Shown: piece after piece, positions 12,499 to 18,760 of the stretch
Position numbering within the stretch: the first letter of the stretch is position 1
Layout: the number at the start of each line of letters is the position of its first letter
Source of the DNA: Streptomyces sp. NBC_01116
GTDB taxonomy: Bacteria; Actinomycetota; Actinomycetes; Streptomycetales; Streptomycetaceae
Length of the DNA: 64,000 nt
Reading direction: 5' to 3'
NCBI RefSeq assembly: GCF_041435495.1
Contig: NZ_CP108645.1
Location: 1-64,000 of the forward strand
Program-made: the position numbers and the translations under genes
The notes under the pieces: model-generated
What the model saw: the letters and a program-made list of their open reading frames with translations, nothing else
Told to the model about the DNA's origin: nothing
The model's database searches: none

Positions 12499-12819
12499 CG
12501 TTGGGGATGGATCAGTCGCGGCTGGAACGCTGCCAAGCGGTACGGTTCCCGGGCCTGGAACAGCAAGCCAAGAAAGTGGGGATGGAAGAACAGGTGGCGT
12601 GCGGTCGACTACGGCCGTAAGTACGCCAGCCGAGGAGCCTTCGTCGGATTCGGCGCCGGCCTGGGCTACTGCGCCTACAAGAGGGCCTGGAACAGCTGCG
12701 GAAGCTACGCTCTTCAAGGTGCAGCAGCTGGTGGATTCTGGGGGTCAGGGTACGGATTCGCGCGAGGAGGATGGCGCGGCATCAAGCGTACCTACAGGTG
12801 GTACAAAAGCAGAAGATAG
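6589..12819 (+). CDS. Giant secreted RHS/YD-repeat protein with variable C-terminal tip
   Basis: A 2076-residue protein of the RHS polymorphic-toxin type. A basic N-terminus and hydrophobic stretch (about residues 20-45) look like a Sec signal peptide. A beta-rich region follows, with a DNRLRE-like segment around 325-480, then many YD repeats of the form YDxxGR from about 1100. The RHS-associated core ends near 1969 with RFLSIDP and YDLDG. The last about 107 residues form the tip: rich in Trp, Arg and Gly, with two Cys and a Gly-rich hydrophobic stretch that may insert in membranes. I chose ATG 6589 because GGGGGG lies about eight bases upstream; the frame is open from 6499 only because of a one-base difference from the other arm. 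A strong terminator follows. The family suggests a contact-dependent or secreted toxin; the tip matches no toxin class I know. Confidence 0.85.
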   Translation: MNQRFTAWHRVARPAPGAWKRGVATSIALTMAVTVLQGAETAIAGPAGQSAQPADKESRKYATEAGDLSSARVLARLSGKRVEALSERTDSSTTWVNKDGSLTTEIAAGPVRFRDDSDQWRDVNVDLEALPDGSVAPHAHPEGLRLSGKTGKRASSLKASQAAPATDLVTLGEGDGQITLQWRGGLPAPELDGTRATYVNAVPGADVIVEATRTGFEQFVELKNPPAAGFSYTLPLRTKGLKVKQQKDGSVLFTDKKSKKTAVMPAPVMWDASVDKASGEHTRRSPVAMKVVKSPGGVDLVVTPDAEFLADPKTQYPVTVDPSTSALGNLFDTYVQQGETTDLSTDTELDLGNPGTTNANGTPRTARSFITWNTAPIADSLVSSAKLSLWNFHSANTDCKAYPWEVWSTGAPATSSRWTAQPAWTAKKATSTETKGNPACGSVTDGWINADVTALAQEWASAKATRGHTGLRATSETVTAQWKRVNSANAAKNPPKLSVTYNHRPRTGTKQEAGPPFFSYAGNYVVNTLTPTLRDTFVDANGDKVNGTFQVYDNVTNTQVGSPIVSKYVASGQAASVTVPAGVLVNGKTYKFRTSPYDGAHYNTGWSAWKTFTVDTSAPSAPTQITSTDYPSGQWVKGAGQPGTFTVTPPAADHNWLEWSLDGVTWTKVVTGGSSAAKAISVTPPRNGTHTLQVRSADKADNKSEAREYIFHAGSGGFSQPSEGERTARRLPLVAEAEAGKYNQVSFSWRRSEADPWVKIPAGDVTSGGTALTAWPVPLVNGKNAPLVWNTTDTVNPDGSIQLKADFTGPNSAASASPALNLVVDRNADGAATTEVGPGSLNLLTGDYTLSETDASAFEMSVTRTASSRVPDKAAKQEGQAPIFGKHWVAGTVAELSESEYSHVRRVSDTAVDVVMLEGDALHFTANAAKTGWVSEPGLESLTLKGTVGTTFTLSDTEGSVTTFTKPDPAATTWQVSSTLVDGLTHSTTKIVSETVTVAGKKLARPKRVIAPTSAVTTAACETAPATKGCRVLEFEYATATTATGTGSDAQFGDFTGQVKQIKLWATAPGAAAATATAVAGYRYDSTGALRQSWDPRVGRQAQTQYAYWGDRVTWTESDGQLPYSFDYGNAGSGSVPNDGMLLNVSRAGLKQGTLDQTEGTAVSTVVYGVPLTGAKAPVAMGAGNVAAWGQFDAPTDATAVFPADVVPTSNSGEDLAPGNYARAAVNYLNVSGRQVNSLSPGANITTTEYDRFGNTVRELTAGNRELALGATDAHKETLTDLGIIAQSSSERAQVLSTTSLYNETGTRELEEFGPLHRVDLAEDLKDGTTTVVPAGTSVPARSWTVKEYDEGRPTNGTATVKDQVTLEITGARVRDHYSLMGEKRVTQTQYDWVKGLPVLSLQDAGGLNLGTSTGYDAQGRVISQGLPGSTGSDAATRITEYWAADGTGWCKGRPEWADQPCWTGPAGAITGGGSQPANLPDTTTEYGYFGQVTQATDTANGTTRTTTTTHDSAARPLKTTVTGGLGQAVPETTNEYDTVTGQITKITSPTAGTITKTYDKLGRQATYTDADGGKTTTEYDLLDRPVKLSDTVPSTTTYTYNHNLEPRGLTTKISDSVAGDFVPSYDADGSLATEKLPGGYTMTATEDPTGAAVSRAYTRDSDGTSLYTDTVTESAHGQVTSHQGWSAQNYKYDKAGRLTNVHDTAGETCTRRTYTFDKRTNRTGLTTATGEPTEACPTTGGTTTTHTYDSADRLVDTGYTYDNLGRTTALPGSTVGYYANDLAHQVTTSTERQTWQLDAALRFRSWTTETATGTTWTQTGAKTNHYDSDSDSPRWITEDTTGTLTRNIESTSGDLAATTTKTGDTVLHLTTIHGDIALQLPLDINNPPVALDSDEYGNPRTGQTPTRYNWLGAKQRSTETPNNLTLMGVRLYNPTTGRFLSIDPVYGGNANAYEYVTADPLNKYDLDGRRWGWISRGWNAAKRYGSRAWNSKPRKWGWKNRWRAVDYGRKYASRGAFVGFGAGLGYCAYKRAWNSCGSYALQGAAAGGFWGSGYGFARGGWRGIKRTYRWYKSRR

Positions 12820-12866
12820 ACCCGGCGGACACGTTTAGCTTTCAGGTGAAGTAAGTCCGCAACGCG

Positions 12867-12909
12867 GTGAGGGGGAGAGGCAGTCAGGCCTCTCCCCCTC
12901 ACTTGTTTT
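12867..12909 (+). terminator. Rho-independent terminator after the RHS gene
   Basis: A perfect 14-bp stem (12867-12880 with 12889-12902) is followed by a T-rich tail (ttgtttt). It ends RHS transcription and, being symmetrical, could also stop the convergent gene at 12937-13227. Confidence 0.85.
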
Positions 12910-12936
12910 GATCTCCTAAAGCCTACCTTTCGGTAG

Positions 12937-13227
12937 TCACGCGAGCGAATCAGGAACGCCCGGATCCTTGGTGTCGGCTACTATCCTCGCCATCTGAATA
13001 AAGTGCTCGACTTCCGACATTCTGCCTGACACCCTTACGAGGTATGAATTTTCCGTAAACTTGAAAATCTCGCGTCGAATGACTTTGGATACGCCTCGAT
13101 CGTAAGTGTTGAGTATCTCGAAGAACTTCCTTTTGGCTTCCGCTTCGTCGCATTCTAGATTGGCAAGATTTCGGACTCTTGTCGACTCGGCATCCAGTAC
13201 TGTTGCAACGACTATCCAACGAGGCAA
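12937..13227 (-). CDS. Hypothetical 96-residue protein, possible immunity gene
   Basis: A small soluble-looking protein with no signal peptide or membrane segment. It starts MPRWIVVATVLDAES and ends in a short acidic, helical region. I recognise no family. Its base composition is clearly more AT-rich than everything around it, with codons such as AAA, ATT and TTT that are unusual here, which suggests recent transfer. It lies convergent to the RHS tip and is separated from it only by the terminator. Genes next to RHS tips are often immunity proteins, but those are usually co-directional, so that role is an inference from position only. Confidence 0.6.
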   Translation of the reverse strand: MPRWIVVATVLDAESTRVRNLANLECDEAEAKRKFFEILNTYDRGVSKVIRREIFKFTENSYLVRVSGRMSEVEHFIQMARIVADTKDPGVPDSLA

Positions 13228-13427
13228 GACATCTCCTTATGTGATTTCGGTATATCGGGTGGGCGCGTGCTGGCATCATTATTGTGCAGCCGAACCCGGG
13301 CCGTCACTGCGTCAGTCAGGGTCTTGCCTGCTGGGTCTACCAGGAGACTGGCCACCGCGCCAGCAAAACTGGCAGTCACTGGGGTGGACGAGCCGCAGGA
13401 ACAAACGTCCGCTGCACACCGACGCGG

Positions 13428-13644
13428 ATGATCGTCGGCGGCCCCGACCTCGGCGCCGGCCCCGCCGCCCCCGGCGGCCCGTTCAGCGTGAACGTCTCCA
13501 CGGAGCGGCTGGTGCCCCCAACTGATCACCGGCGAGCAGCACAAGGGCGCCCAGCACCTCGTCGAAGTCGCCGTCCGGCGGGCCCGCGCACTGCTCGATC
13601 GGTACGCGGACAACGCCGCTGCCGTCGTAGCGCACGTCGGCTGA
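13428..13644 (+). pseudogene. Small hypothetical gene broken by a frameshift in a C5 run
   Basis: Reading from ATG 13428 gives a Gly/Pro-rich N-terminus ending in FSVNVSTERLVP. After the C5 run at about 13513-13517 the coding signal continues in another frame as LITGEQHKGAQHLVEVAV and on to a TGA at 13642. Removing one C joins the two halves into about 71 residues. Long open frames on the other strand here look like shadows. The function is unknown. The break may be genuine decay or a homopolymer error. Confidence 0.5.
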
Positions 13645-13732
13645 CGGGCGGGGCCCGAGACCGGACAGAACGCGCTGCGGTGGGGCACTGGTCCGACTCG
13701 CGTGTCGAACTGGAGCGGGCCAGGCTGGAGGC

Positions 13733-13957
13733 GTGACCCGTGCGCCGATCGTCGTGCACCGGCCCTCTGTCTCGGGTGGTCAGCGGGTCGCCGTGCACGG
13801 CAGAGGCCGGGACGAGATCCTCGGTACCGCATACGGTGACCACGACCTGGTCGTGTTCCTCGAAGGTGCCGGCGTTGCCGAACCGGAAGAGATTCTGGAC
13901 GGCCCGCAGTGGGTGGTGTGGCGCGACGGCCCCGCCCACGTGTTCAGTGCTGCGTGA
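13733..13957 (+). CDS. Hypothetical 74-residue protein
   Basis: Starts at GTG 13733 with a GGAG just upstream. The product is short, acidic and probably soluble, with the segments GRDEILGTAYGDHDLVVFLEG and GPQWVVWRDG suggesting a small beta-rich fold. I recognise no family. It is followed after 48 bp by the frameshifted regulatory-type gene at 14006, with which it may once have formed a pair. Confidence 0.5.
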   Translation: MTRAPIVVHRPSVSGGQRVAVHGRGRDEILGTAYGDHDLVVFLEGAGVAEPEEILDGPQWVVWRDGPAHVFSAA

Positions 13958-14005
13958 GCTCAGCAGGGACGCTACCGGGCCGGATGGTGGACGAGACAGG
14001 ATGAG

Positions 14006-14411
14006 GTGGCGGTGGTGCGGTGGAACACCCATCGGAAGCTCGTGAAGCGGGTGCAGGCGACGGTCCGGGATCTCCGGATCCCTCCCCTGGACCCTACGGA
14101 TCCGCTCGGGGACTTGGTCGCCGTGTTCGAGGAGCGCCTGGGCTACTCCATCACCGTGGTGACCACGGAGAACGACAGCATCATCAACGGGGCGCTGGAG
14201 TCCCGGCCCGGCGGCGGCACCGCGATCGTCGTCCCGGCCGGCACCACAACCCCCAACCGGCGCCGTCATCTCGTGTGCCGGGGCCTGGCCCGCTGCCTGT
14301 ACCGCCAGCCCGGTCAGCACCGGCCGCATCGACTACTCCACCACCACCGAGCAGGAGATCGAGTACACGGCCCTCTTCCTCGGACGCCACGTCCACACCG
14401 CCCAGCAGTGA
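14006..14411 (+). pseudogene. Frameshifted remnant, possibly ImmA/IrrE-like
   Basis: From GTG 14006 the frame encodes RWNTHRKLVKRVQATVRDL and continues through a plausible mixed alpha/beta region to about 14310. The coding signal then moves to another frame, giving IDYSTTTEQEIEYTALFLG and a stop at 14409-14411. The layout, an N-terminal helical part followed by a Glu-rich EQEIEYTA helix, resembles the regulator/metallopeptidase partners found beside Streptomyces Xre regulators. The place expected to hold HExxH reads RRHLVCRGLARCLY, so no active site is visible. I regard it as a decayed gene; the family assignment is tentative. Confidence 0.45.
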
Positions 14412-14452
14412 CGCCGCGGCGCCCCGGAGGACAGCTCCGGGGCGCCGCGGCG
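14412..14452 (+). terminator. Strong GC-rich hairpin
   Basis: A perfect 17-bp stem (14412-14428 with 14436-14452) begins directly after the stop codon of the preceding remnant. There is no T tract, which is common for Streptomyces terminators. Confidence 0.75.
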
Positions 14453-15035
14453 GTCGTTCAGGAGGCGGTGACGCCCCATCCGGGGTCCTGGCTCTGTCGG
14501 GCAGTGTGCGGGGTCGGCATGGTGGTCATGTCCCGCAGAGCACGTCCGCGCCTCCCTCCAAGGACACCCGTCTGCGTTCACTCTCGAACGCCCGCACGGA
14601 AGGGTGGGCGCATACGCTCGCTCGTAGACCGCACCGACATGGAGTGTGTGGAGTAGGGCTGGTGCCTTACAGGCTTGGTCCTGGGATGGAGTACGACCGG
14701 TCCGCGGCGGCCCCGGCAGTCCACTGGACCGCCGGGGCTTTCCCGTAGCGCGCCGAAAGCGAGCGCGGCCGCCGATCGGGTCGGCGTCCAGCTCGCCGAG
14801 CGGTGCCGAGTCCAGAAACGCCCGCCGGGCGCGCTCGATATCGGCCGCCGGCGAGGCCCGGACATCGGCGGCGGCGGCATCGATGTCGGCCTGGTGGGGA
14901 GGTCGGCCGACCACCGGCCATCCTCCCGACCAGCAGGAGGCCCTCACCGATCGCGGTGAGGGCCTCCTGCTGGTCAGAGTGCGAGGGTGAAGCCCCAGCC
15001 CGCGGTGGTCCGCCGGGCCCCGGTGCCAGCAGGGG
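14453..15035. other. Gene-poor stretch with three hairpins
   Basis: No convincing gene in 583 bp. There is a weaker hairpin with one mismatch at about 14711-14739 and a very strong one at 14928-14975 (listed separately). On the minus strand around 14760-14900 the peptide ADIERARRAFLDSAPLGELD looks coding, but it has no credible start or stop and may be a remnant. Confidence 0.5.
14928..14975. terminator. Bidirectional 21-bp hairpin terminator
   Basis: 14928-14948 pairs perfectly with 14955-14975 around a 6-base loop. It lies downstream of the minus-strand operon ending at 15036 and probably terminates it. Confidence 0.8.
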
Positions 15036-15212
15036 TTACAGGTTCTGCTGGATCAGCCAGAAGCCGAGTCCGACGATGCCTGCTCCGGTGGCGTAGGCGG
15101 CGCCGCGGAGGGCGCTGGAGAGCAGGGCGTGGCGGCGGCGGGCGAGCCAGGTGGGTTCGGGACGTTTCTGCGGGGGCTCGTCCGCGGGTTCGGATCGGCG
15201 GTTAGTGTGCAT
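15036..15212 (-). CDS. Small single-pass membrane protein (58 residues)
   Basis: Starts at ATG 15212 with GGAG seven bases upstream. The N-terminal half is charged and Pro-rich; the C-terminal half holds one hydrophobic helix (about residues 38-55, AAYATGAGIVGLGFWLI) and ends QQNL, so it probably sits in the cytoplasmic membrane with the charged part inside. It is the third gene of a minus-strand set after the sigma factor (16000-16524) and the helical-repeat protein (15293-16003), 80 bp below the latter. The function is unknown. Its position would suit a membrane partner of that sigma system. Confidence 0.6.
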   Translation of the reverse strand: MHTNRRSEPADEPPQKRPEPTWLARRRHALLSSALRGAAYATGAGIVGLGFWLIQQNL

Positions 15213-15292
15213 GGTGGTGCTCCGTTCTTCGGGTGCTTGCGGAGTTCGGCGGGGTTGGGCGGCTAGGAACCTTCGGCCCCGTCGGGCTCTGG

Positions 15293-16003
15293 TCAGGGGC
15301 GGCCGACGAGTGTGTGGATGTGGTCGGCGATGCGGGCGTCGGGGCGGCAGACGAGGCCGTCGGTGTAGCGGTCGACGACGCGCTCGACGTCGGCCTCCAG
15401 GTGCCCGGTGGTGATGGCCCGGCAGGTGGGGTTGCGGACGAAGTACCCGGTCAGGGAGTCCAGGGCCTTGAGGAACTCCTCCGGGTCGGGGGTTCGGCTC
15501 GGGCCGGAGGAGAACAGGGTCGTGGTGACCTGCTTCTTCCAGAACCGGGCTTCGCGTTCTTCGCCGAGGCCGAGGTGGTCCAGGTAGAGGCAGTACGCGG
15601 CGCCGTTGTGCCCGGCGCCGGCCGCGAACCTCCACCAGAACCTGGCGCTCTCGGGATGGCGGGCGAGGTAGAGCGTGCACGCGAAGACCTGCACGCCGTC
15701 GATGTCGACGCCATTGGTCCAGCCGTCGAACTCGGTGACGCTGTCCTCGTTCTCGTCGGGGCCCAGGAGCGCGGTCAGCTTTTCCACGTGGGCGGCCGCC
15801 CCGGCCTGGGTGACGGCGCACCGGGCCATGGCGCCGAGGCGGCGGCGGGCGTTGGGGCTCGCGGGCGCGACGGGGGTGGGGGGCACGTAGCCGATGTCGT
15901 GGGCGAGGCGCCGGAGTCCGGCGCCGACGTCGAAGGGGCGGCGGGGTTCACGGACGCGGGCGTCGGCGTCCGCGAAGAGCTTCTCCCAGGGGTTGGCGGT
16001 CAC
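15293..16003 (-). CDS. Hypothetical helical-repeat (Sel1/TPR-like) protein coupled to a sigma factor
   Basis: A 236-residue protein starting at GTG 16003, whose start overlaps the stop of the upstream sigma factor (GTGA), so the two are translationally coupled. The middle contains a helix pair of the Sel1/TPR kind (ARFWWRFAAGAGHNGAAYCL and LGEEREARFWKKQ), preceded by an acidic segment (GPDENEDSVTEFDGW). The C-terminus contains a second helical region ending ADHIHTLVGRP. No signal peptide or catalytic motif is seen. Such proteins often follow sigma-factor genes in Streptomyces. A role in modulating the sigma factor is likely from the coupling but unproven. Confidence 0.7.
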   Translation of the reverse strand: MTANPWEKLFADADARVREPRRPFDVGAGLRRLAHDIGYVPPTPVAPASPNARRRLGAMARCAVTQAGAAAHVEKLTALLGPDENEDSVTEFDGWTNGVDIDGVQVFACTLYLARHPESARFWWRFAAGAGHNGAAYCLYLDHLGLGEEREARFWKKQVTTTLFSSGPSRTPDPEEFLKALDSLTGYFVRNPTCRAITTGHLEADVERVVDRYTDGLVCRPDARIADHIHTLVGRP

Positions 16004-16524
16004 AGGGTGTCCCTTCGCTTCATCGGCCGCGTGGCGCGGCGGTGGATGGGGGCCAGGCGCTCCAGGGCCTTGCGGCAGTGGTGGCGGACCGTGCTGGGGG
16101 TGAGCCCCATGTACCAGGCGATGTGCTTGGTGTCGTACTTGCCGATGAACTTGAGCACCACCACGTCGAACTGACGCGAGGGCAGCTTGCAGAGCGCCGG
16201 GTACAGGCCGATGCCGCTGTCCATGGCCGTCATGTTCTCGCGCAGCGTGCCGAGGAGTTCGTCGATGACGACCCTGCGCATGATGTTCCAGGCCTGCTCG
16301 GGGAGGTCGGGCTCGGTGAGCAGGTCGTCCCAGTGCCGCAGGAGTTCCCGGAAGGCGCGGTGCACGGCCTTCTCCGCGAGGTCGTTCGTCCCGAGGACGA
16401 ACAGGGCGAACTCGTGGAACGCCTCCTGGTTGGTGAGGTAGTAGGCCTCGAACTCCAGCGGGAGCGGGAGCGGGGCTTCGGCCACGGGAGTGCGGCCGTC
16501 CTCCTCGCATACGTCGTCGGTCAT
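16000..16524 (-). CDS. RNA polymerase sigma factor, sigma-70 (ECF-like) family
   Basis: A 174-residue protein with the two-domain layout of an ECF sigma factor. A region-2-like segment (FEAYYLTNQEAFHEFALFVL to about residue 85) is followed by region 4 with a helix-turn-helix: LPSRQFDVVVLKFIGKYDTK then IAWYMGLTPSTVRHHCRKAL. It would direct RNA polymerase to a specific promoter set. The next gene starts inside its stop codon, indicating an operon with a helical-repeat protein and a small membrane protein. No anti-sigma factor with a zinc or transmembrane signature is nearby. Region 2 is more divergent than usual, so promoter specificity cannot be guessed. Confidence 0.8.
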   Translation of the reverse strand: MTDDVCEEDGRTPVAEAPLPLPLEFEAYYLTNQEAFHEFALFVLGTNDLAEKAVHRAFRELLRHWDDLLTEPDLPEQAWNIMRRVVIDELLGTLRENMTAMDSGIGLYPALCKLPSRQFDVVVLKFIGKYDTKHIAWYMGLTPSTVRHHCRKALERLAPIHRRATRPMKRRDTL

Positions 16525-16937
16525 GGATCCTCTTCGTTGAGGCTGGATGGTTCCGGCTTTGAGGTGCCGTCACGGATCACTCAACCGGCCGAATCCGCCG
16601 AACGCGCATGCGCACCCGCACGAATATTACGTTCAGAGATCAACGAACCCCGGAGCGTAGTGATGTTACGTGTGGTGTGCGGGTTCTGACCTGGGGTAAC
16701 GGTGGGCTTCGTGTGGCATGTCATCGACAGGGTGACCCGTGGGCGTGATGATCCTCACGTTTCCTTCGCTGCCTGCTGGGCGGCCTGCCGTCACGAACGA
16801 GTGAAAACGGCCAACCCGGTTGCGGCGTAACCCCGCTGACGGGCAGCCGGGCGCCCGCAGTGCCCCCACGTCGGGCCCAACCGGCCATGGCGCGCGCCTT
16901 CGGCCTGGGCGCGGACCCTCCGCCCTCCGGGCGCGGC
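16525..16937. other. Intergenic region upstream of the sigma factor
   Basis: 413 bp between the sigma factor start and the stop of the DUF6461 gene, which reads toward it. It must hold the sigma operon promoter. The more AT-rich patch at 16615-16675 is the best candidate place, but I cannot name a consensus. No gene is seen. Confidence 0.4.
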
Positions 16938-17555
16938 CTACGCGAAGGCGGCGGTGGAAAGCGGGGCCCGGAAGTCCTCCCACGAGACATGGATTCCGTG
17001 CTCGCGTTCGAGGAAGCGGAGGAAGGCGACGTCGGGTGGTTCCTCGCCGGAATACTCGAACCCCGGCACCCCTGGCTCGCCGTCGGCACTTCCCGGATGG
17101 CGCACGTGGGGCTGGTAGTAGGCCAGTACCCGGCCGTCGACGGCGTAGCCGACCTCGTGTTCGCCGTTCACGCTGCGGAAGACGGTGTACGCGCGAGTGC
17201 CTTGCGACAGTGCCGCCAGGTGGGCAGGGGCACGGCTGGTGATGTTCTCGATCGCGTAGGCCCAGCCAGGAACCGCGCCCGCGCGAACGAGTACCCCCGG
17301 ATGCGAGAGAAACCCAGCCTCCGTCAGACGGGCCACCAGGCTCTCGTCCTCGCAGTCGAGAAAGTCCAGGTCACTCAGATGTCCGTCCTCCGGCCGCATC
17401 TGGAGATCGGCCACCACATCATCGGCCAGCTCGTGGAGGTGATGCGGCTCCGCGCCCATCCGCACCAGCAGATCCTGCGGCCCGATCCCTTCGCACAGCG
17501 TGAAGGTGTAACCCAAGTCGTATGCGGTCGATATCCACCGCAACCCGTTCGCCAC
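16938..17555 (-). CDS. DUF6461 family protein
   Basis: A 205-residue protein that opens ANGLRWISTAYDLGYTFTLC and continues with the IGPQDLLVRMG segment typical of DUF6461, a family of unknown function common in Streptomyces. The frame is open to 17744, but GAGGAGG at 17564-17570 lies eight bases before GTG 17555, which decides the start. The extra upstream codons fall in a tandem repeat. The C-terminus is acidic (FLRFLEREHGIHVSWEDF). It is probably cytoplasmic. It stands alone between the sigma operon and the mutagenesis operon, with no obvious partner. Confidence 0.75.
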   Translation of the reverse strand: MANGLRWISTAYDLGYTFTLCEGIGPQDLLVRMGAEPHHLHELADDVVADLQMRPEDGHLSDLDFLDCEDESLVARLTEAGFLSHPGVLVRAGAVPGWAYAIENITSRAPAHLAALSQGTRAYTVFRSVNGEHEVGYAVDGRVLAYYQPHVRHPGSADGEPGVPGFEYSGEEPPDVAFLRFLEREHGIHVSWEDFRAPLSTAAFA

Positions 17556-17634
17556 GTCCACCCCTCCTCGCACCCGCCAACTCACCTGGCAACGTAGCCC
17601 AGTCACCGCGTGGCGACAGCAGGTTCTCGCTCTG

Positions 17635-17718
17635 ATCGGTGAGGCGAGGCCCTTGTCGTGTAGCCCGGCGCGGCCCATCGGTGAGGCGAGGCCCCTGTCA
17701 TGTAGCCCGGCGCGGCCC
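17635..17718. repeat. Two tandem 42-bp repeats
   Basis: 17635-17676 and 17677-17718 are head-to-tail copies that differ at two positions. They lie between the ends of the mutagenesis operon and the DUF6461 gene, just upstream of the latter. Their role is unknown; slipped-strand duplication is the simplest origin. Confidence 0.85.
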
Positions 17719-17740
17719 ACTGCTCGGAGGAGACTGCAGT

Positions 17741-18760
17741 TCACCCGGCCCGGGGGAAGGTCGATGCGGCTCCGGTGATGCCGGGGCCGTAGCGGGCTGC
17801 GGCCCTGTCGAGGGCCGTCTCAAGGCGGCGGAGCTTGTGATCCCGGTCGTCGAAGGTGAGCTGGTGGACTGTGTGCTCGGCGGGGCGGAGGCGTTCTGCT
17901 CGTAGGGCGAGTGTGCGGACGCGGGCGCGTTGGAGGCCGAGGCACGTGAGGAGTTCGCGGGCGGTGGTGGCCAGGGCGGGGGTGTGGGCGGTCGCCTCGG
18001 TGAGGGTGCGGCTGCGGGTGGTCTGGGTGCGGTCGGCGTAGGTGACGGTGAGCGTGAGCGCCGGGGTGATCTCGCCGCTGGTGCGCAGCCGGGCGCCGAG
18101 CTCCTGGACGAGGCGGAGGACGGTTCGGTGGTGCTGGTCGGGGTCGAGTTCGTCGCGGTCGAAGCGGTGGCCGGCGCTCATGGTCTTGGGTGCGGCGCCC
18201 GGGACGACGGGGCGCTCGTCGATGCCATGGGCGAGGTCGTGGGCCTGGCGTGCGGCCGCGGTCCCGAGGATGCGCTGGAGTGTGGGGAGTTGGGTGTCGG
18301 CGATGTCGCCGATGGTGGTGATGCCGTAGCGGGCCAGCGTCCGGGCGGTCTTGGGGCCGATGCCCGGCAGGGCGGCGGTCGGCTTGGTGCGGAGGAACGC
18401 GGCGATCTCGTACGGGTCGTCGCGGACCACCGTGGTGCAGCCGGGCGGGGTGACGTCCGCGGCCATGGCCGCGACGGAACGGGTGGGGCCGGCGCCGGCT
18501 GAGCTCTGGACGCCGTGGAGCGCGAGCAGGCGCAGGCGGAGCACGGAGACGAGCCCCTCGACGTCCTGGCCCCAGTAGGTGAGGGCGCCGGTGAGGTCGA
18601 CGTAGGCGGACCAGTCGGCGGGCAGGGGTTCGACGCGGGAGCTGATGCCGTCGACGACGGTGAGCAGCTGTCCGTACAGTTCTTCGCTCCGCTCGGCGGG
18701 GTGGAAGTGGATCCGCAGGATCGCGCGGGTCCGTCGCGGGGAGGCGGGGTTCGCGGTCAT
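17741..18760 (-). CDS. imuB-like: Y-family DNA polymerase-like protein, ImuB type
   Basis: A 339-residue Y-family homologue. A helix-hairpin-helix (LPGIGPKTARTLARYGITT, residues 131-149) and a little-finger-like region follow a degenerate palm. The usual N-terminal aspartate motif is replaced by ILRIHFHPAER, and the place of the catalytic Asp-Glu pair reads WSAYVD. It therefore probably cannot polymerise and acts like ImuB, which bridges DnaE2 and the sliding clamp. Its ATG overlaps the dnaE2 stop (ATGA), so it is translated together with dnaE2, and both lie behind a LexA-like box. Automated annotation would probably call it DNA polymerase IV. No ImuA-like gene is visible nearby. Confidence 0.8.
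   Translation of the reverse strand: MTANPASPRRTRAILRIHFHPAERSEELYGQLLTVVDGISSRVEPLPADWSAYVDLTGALTYWGQDVEGLVSVLRLRLLALHGVQSSAGAGPTRSVAAMAADVTPPGCTTVVRDDPYEIAAFLRTKPTAALPGIGPKTARTLARYGITTIGDIADTQLPTLQRILGTAAARQAHDLAHGIDERPVVPGAAPKTMSAGHRFDRDELDPDQHHRTVLRLVQELGARLRTSGEITPALTLTVTYADRTQTTRSRTLTEATAHTPALATTARELLTCLGLQRARVRTLALRAERLRPAEHTVHQLTFDDRDHKLRRLETALDRAAARYGPGITGAASTFPRAG

Noticed and set aside
14640..14760. Possible tRNA near the hairpins
   Set aside because: No cloverleaf, anticodon loop or TTCGA arm can be drawn. I found no tRNA or rRNA anywhere in the window.
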